This document shows, one piece after another, positions 61,375-64,000 of a stretch of 64,000 nt of DNA. Position 1 is the first letter of the stretch. Each line of letters begins with the position of its first letter. The position numbers and the translations under genes are program-made. Under the pieces are notes generated by a model, which had not been told where the DNA came from, ran no database searches, and saw nothing but the letters and a program-made list of their open reading frames with translations. Source of the DNA: UBA877 sp035506155 (GTDB taxonomy: Bacteria; Chloroflexota; Anaerolineae; Anaerolineales; Villigracilaceae); NCBI GenBank assembly GCA_035506155.1, contig DATJPX010000021.1:1-64000 (forward strand). The letters are read 5' to 3'.

Positions 61375-61593
61375 CCCACAATGCATCGCATTTCATCGGG
61401 GGATCGTTTTTTCCAGGGTAAGCCGACAATTACAAAAGTGTAAACGATCCAGAAGCGGCCCTATCAAGAGTGTCGGCCGGGTTTCTCCGCGCTTGATGTA
61501 TATTCGAAGGATGACCTTGCCGCCCGGCACCCGTTCGAGAGGTTCTTTCGGGCCACGAGTGGAGATCCATGAAAGCTATCCTGGAACAGTCCT

Positions 61594-62025
61594 ATGGAAA
61601 AGATTCTCTTTTGCGATGACGACGACATCAACCGGAAACTGATCCGCATCATCTTGCGCGACCAGCCTTACCAGCTCCTTTTCGCTTCGGACGGGCAGGA
61701 AGGTCTGGAAATGGTCGAGCGGGAGCGCCCGGCGCTGGTTTTCACGGACCTGCACATGACCGGCCTGGACGGCCTCGAGCTGTGCGCCGCCATCCGGGCT
61801 CGTGAATACCTGGCAGCCATTCCGGTAATCCTGATGACCGGTACATTCCTCGGCAACGGCTTGAACGAAAGCACCCTGGGAAGAAGTCTGTTTACCGCCA
61901 GCCTCGTCAAACCGTTCAGCACGGGCGCCATCGTCGACCTCATCGAACGGTGCCTTGGGAGAGCAGACGGGCCAATCCTCGCCGTCCCCCCGGCCATCCA
62001 GCAATCCGCCCAGGGACAGCCCTAA
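61594..62025 (+). CDS. Single-domain response regulator (CheY-like)
   Basis: A 143-residue receiver domain without an output domain. The acidic cluster is ILFCDDDDINRKL, the phospho-Asp is in ALVFTDLHMTGLDGLELC, the Thr is in PVILMTGTF and the Lys in ASLVKPFS. A Gly/Pro/Gln tail of about 15 residues follows. No kinase gene is adjacent, so its partner is unknown. The upstream base composition gives no strong promoter. Confidence 0.9.
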   Translation: MEKILFCDDDDINRKLIRIILRDQPYQLLFASDGQEGLEMVERERPALVFTDLHMTGLDGLELCAAIRAREYLAAIPVILMTGTFLGNGLNESTLGRSLFTASLVKPFSTGAIVDLIERCLGRADGPILAVPPAIQQSAQGQP

Positions 62026-62114
62026 TCGGATCGTCGGCGAAAGGTTCGCAAGAATCGGGTGGAAGGAAGGCGAGCGGAAAGATAGAATGGGGGTATAACC
62101 AAAGGAACAAAACC

Positions 62115-62969
62115 ATGACAACTCTCGATTTCACCCAACTGAGCGAAGATTACCAGCGCATCGAACAGGCCATTCGCTTCCTCGAAGCAAACAGCCAGCG
62201 GCAGCCCGAGCTCAACGAAGTGGCTTCCCAGATCGGATTGAGCGAATATCACTTCCAGCGCCTGTTCACCCGCTGGGCCGGGATCAGCCCGAAGCGCTTC
62301 CTGCAATTCCTGACCAAGGAAAACGCCAAGCAAATACTGGCCCGTTCGGCCAATCTGCTGGATGCGACCTACGCCGCCGGGCTCTCCAGCCCCGGCCGGC
62401 TGCACGACCTGTTCATCCAGACCGAGGCCGTCACCCCGGGCGAATACAAGTCCCGCGGCCGGGGCGTCCGGATCAGCTACGGCTTCCACCCCACCCCGTT
62501 CGGCGAGTGCCTGCTGGCCCTGACCGGGCGCGGCATCTGTTTCCTGGCCTTCGTCGAGGGTGACAGGAAAGACACCCTGGCGATCCTTAAAAAAGAATGG
62601 GCCAACGCCGACCTGGCAGAGGATCCCGCCCGGACTGCCGCCGTCGTCGGGCAGATCTTCTCGTCACCCAACCCCGCCCCGTTGACTTTACACCTGCGCG
62701 GCACCAATTTCCAGATCAAGGTCTGGGAAGCCCTCCTGCGCCTGCCGCCCGGAGGCCTGACCAGCTACGAAGCCCTGGCGGAACAGATCGGCTCAGACCG
62801 GGCGGCCCGGGCCGTTGGGAGCGCGGTCGCCCACAACCCGGTCGCCTTCCTGATCCCCTGCCACCGGGTCCTCCAAAAATCCGGGGACTTCGGGAACTAC
62901 CGCTACGGCCCCGCCCGCAAGCAAGCCATCCTGGGCTGGGAAATGGCCCGAGCCAACCCGTCCGTCTGA
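62115..62969 (+). CDS. AraC-type HTH fused to methylated-DNA-protein-cysteine methyltransferase
   Basis: ATG 62115 with AAAGGA 8-9 bases upstream gives 284 residues. Residues about 10-110 are an AraC-type double HTH (LNEVASQIGLSEYHFQRLFTRWAGISPKRFLQFLTKENA). Residues about 125-280 are the O6-alkylguanine transferase, with GTNFQIKVWEALLRLPPGGLTSYEALA and the acceptor Cys in AFLIPCHRVLQKSGDFGNYRYG. The N-terminal phosphotriester-repair domain of E. coli Ada is missing. The protein repairs O6-methylguanine and probably binds DNA as a regulator. It lies apart from the SOS-like palindromes noted elsewhere. Confidence 0.92.
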   Translation: MTTLDFTQLSEDYQRIEQAIRFLEANSQRQPELNEVASQIGLSEYHFQRLFTRWAGISPKRFLQFLTKENAKQILARSANLLDATYAAGLSSPGRLHDLFIQTEAVTPGEYKSRGRGVRISYGFHPTPFGECLLALTGRGICFLAFVEGDRKDTLAILKKEWANADLAEDPARTAAVVGQIFSSPNPAPLTLHLRGTNFQIKVWEALLRLPPGGLTSYEALAEQIGSDRAARAVGSAVAHNPVAFLIPCHRVLQKSGDFGNYRYGPARKQAILGWEMARANPSV

Positions 62970-63018
62970 CAACTTCTAAGACAGCCTTAACCATCTGCCG
63001 GTAAACTTATCTTAATTG

Positions 63019-63031
63019 GATAATGATTATC
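63019..63031. promoter_or_regulatory. Fur/PerR-box-like palindrome
   Basis: GATAATGATTATC is a perfect 6-1-6 palindrome equal to the core of the 7-1-7 Fur box TGATAATNATTATCA. It overlaps a possible -10 (GATAAT), 16 bases before the ATG of the thioredoxin-like gene, so a bound Fur-family repressor would block the operon. Confidence 0.65.
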
Positions 63032-63047
63032 GGCTTTTTGATTTCCG

Positions 63048-63593
63048 ATGAAAATGAAAAAGAGCTTCCTGGCAATTGCGCTCCTGCTCTTAACCGGATG
63101 CATGAACAGCCCAACGATCCAGGGTCCTGACCAGCCCGACCTGCGGGACATCGGTCCCGCCCCCGAACTGACCAACCAGATCTGGTTGAACACGCCCTCG
63201 CCCATCCGCCTGGCGGATTTGCGCGGCAAGGTCGTCCTGCTCGAGATGTGGACGTTCGATTGCATCAACTGCCAGCACACCATCCCCACCCTGAACCGTT
63301 GGTACCAAAAATATTCCGGCCAGGGACTGGTCATCATCGGGAACCACTACCCGGAATTTCCCCAGGAGCGAGATCTTCAGAACCTCAAGAACGCAGTCCA
63401 ACAACTTGGCATCCGGTACCCTGTCGCCCAGGATAACGACGGGGCAACCTGGCAAGCTTATGACTCCGAATATTGGCCGACCATCTATCTGATCGACAAA
63501 AAGGGCGATATCCGTTACGTCGCGATCGGTGAAGGCGGCTATGACATTACAGAATCGGCCTTCCAGTCCTTATTGGCAGAATCCTATCCGTAA
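63048..63593 (+). CDS. Thioredoxin-like lipoprotein (TlpA/DipZ-type)
   Basis: A 181-residue exported protein. The signal peptide ends in LLLTGC (lipid Cys at residue 18). The thioredoxin fold carries MWTFDCINCQHTIPTLNRWYQKY with a C-I-N-C active site, then VIIGNHYPEFPQERDLQNL and the cis-Pro region SEYWPTIYLIDKKGDIRY. The WTFDCINC form is typical of the DipZ/TlpA-like group. It likely reduces disulfides, or the next gene's system, outside the membrane. The msrP gene follows after 16 bases with AAAGGAGAG as its ribosome-binding site. A Fur-type palindrome lies upstream. Confidence 0.9.
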   Translation: MKMKKSFLAIALLLLTGCMNSPTIQGPDQPDLRDIGPAPELTNQIWLNTPSPIRLADLRGKVVLLEMWTFDCINCQHTIPTLNRWYQKYSGQGLVIIGNHYPEFPQERDLQNLKNAVQQLGIRYPVAQDNDGATWQAYDSEYWPTIYLIDKKGDIRYVAIGEGGYDITESAFQSLLAESYP

Positions 63594-63609
63594 AGGAGAG
63601 TAGATCACC

Positions 63610-64000
63610 ATGGAACACAATCTCAAACATATCGAAGTCCCCTCTTCAGAGATCACCCCTGAGAGCCTTTACCTCTCCCGCCGCGATTTTTTGAAAGCCG
63701 CCGGGATCGTCAGCGCCTCTGCCTTCCTGGCCGCCTGCGGAGTGGCTTCCCCGAGCGTGGCCGCCACCCCGGGCGGGCCGACCACCGTCCCGGGCTGGAG
63801 CCCCGTCCTGCCAACGCCCAGCGCCAAGGTCCCGGACGATGCGGCCAACGGGACGACCGACGAGCTGGGCAACCCGCTGAATACGCTCACCGATATCACC
63901 AATTACAACAACTATTACGAATTCTCCGAGGACAAACAGGAGCCGGCCCTGCTGTCCAAGAATTTCAAGACCACGCCCTGGTCGGTGACGGTCGGCGGAC
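63610..64000 (+). CDS. msrP: Protein-methionine-sulfoxide reductase catalytic subunit MsrP (partial)
   Basis: The frame is open to the right edge; 130 residues are visible. The N-terminus has a Tat signal (SRRDFLKAAGIVSASAFLAACG), which here also contains a lipobox-like AAC, so the enzyme may be lipid-anchored. DITNYNNYYEFSEDKQEPAL followed by KNFKTTPWSVTVGG matches the start of the molybdopterin oxidoreductase MsrP (YedY), where the same segment reads YNNFYEFG. MsrP repairs oxidised methionines in exported proteins. The canonical partner is the heme membrane protein MsrQ; whether it follows cannot be seen. The upstream thioredoxin-like lipoprotein probably belongs to the same operon. Confidence 0.88.
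   Translation, partial: MEHNLKHIEVPSSEITPESLYLSRRDFLKAAGIVSASAFLAACGVASPSVAATPGGPTTVPGWSPVLPTPSAKVPDDAANGTTDELGNPLNTLTDITNYNNYYEFSEDKQEPALLSKNFKTTPWSVTVGG

Overview
The window looks like chromosomal DNA of a Chloroflexota bacterium, probably Anaerolineae. This is inferred from gene content and style, not from a marker-gene search. GC is high through most genes. Secreted lipoproteins carry Thr/Pro linkers (an NBR1-type Ig lipoprotein and a BNR-repeat lipoprotein). There is an Agl23-like mannosyltransferase fused to an NHL propeller, a DUF6062 protein and SulP fused to a cNMP domain. Several genes have a -10 box only 4-7 bases before the start codon, which suggests leaderless mRNAs. No phage genes, intact insertion sequence or CRISPR array was seen.

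Layout. 1-4.8 kb: cell-envelope genes (partial NicO-like protein, LysM/M23 peptidase, Amidase_3, and a sulfatase-like membrane protein with changed catalytic residues). 4.8-6.0 kb: an AT-rich gap with a gene-like fragment, an array of imperfect 16-bp direct repeats in two triplets with matching 30/21-bp spacing, and a perfect 13-bp inverted repeat with a GAAC-N4-GTTC core. 6.0-13.5 kb: BNR lipoprotein, a c-di-AMP (ydaO/yuaA) riboswitch with its own terminator ahead of a 47-residue membrane protein, DUF2892 and Crp/Fnr genes, a membrane/nucleoside-hydrolase fusion, a C39-like lipoprotein and a cyclopropane-fatty-acid-synthase-like enzyme. 13.6-30.8 kb: SulP-STAS-cNMP transporter, a heterodimeric ABC exporter, an aldo/keto reductase, a GyrA-propeller-like/Hsp70-like gene pair, two MFS transporters, a GH3 glycosidase and a third ABC exporter.

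30.8-46.3 kb is a nitrogen-assimilation island: a GlnE with ACT-like domains between its two catalytic halves, an APC permease, a PP2C phosphatase, a Ser/Thr kinase, two type I glutamine synthetases (one without and one with an adenylylation-type tyrosine), Amt, a divergent PII, and a GAF-domain histidine kinase with a tandem-receiver LuxR regulator. Three copies of one palindrome, TACCC-N4-GGGTA, lie upstream of glnE, the APC permease and amt, and nowhere else that I found. This suggests a local nitrogen regulon with its own operator.

46.3-64 kb: DUF6062, GH127 glycosidase, a radical SAM DNA-repair-type protein with a palindrome inside its promoter, an NBR1-Ig lipoprotein, tRNA-Leu(UAG), trigger factor with a Lys/Ala-rich tail, ClpP, a HAD phosphatase, RlmN, the Agl23-NHL protein, a UbiA prenyltransferase, a small membrane protein, a single-domain response regulator, an AraC-HTH/alkylguanine transferase, and a Fur-box-like site before a thioredoxin-like lipoprotein and MsrP (cut by the window end).

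The most interesting candidates are the TACCC-N4-GGGTA nitrogen operator set, the c-di-AMP riboswitch controlling a tiny membrane protein, the direct-repeat array, and the propeller/Hsp70 operon.
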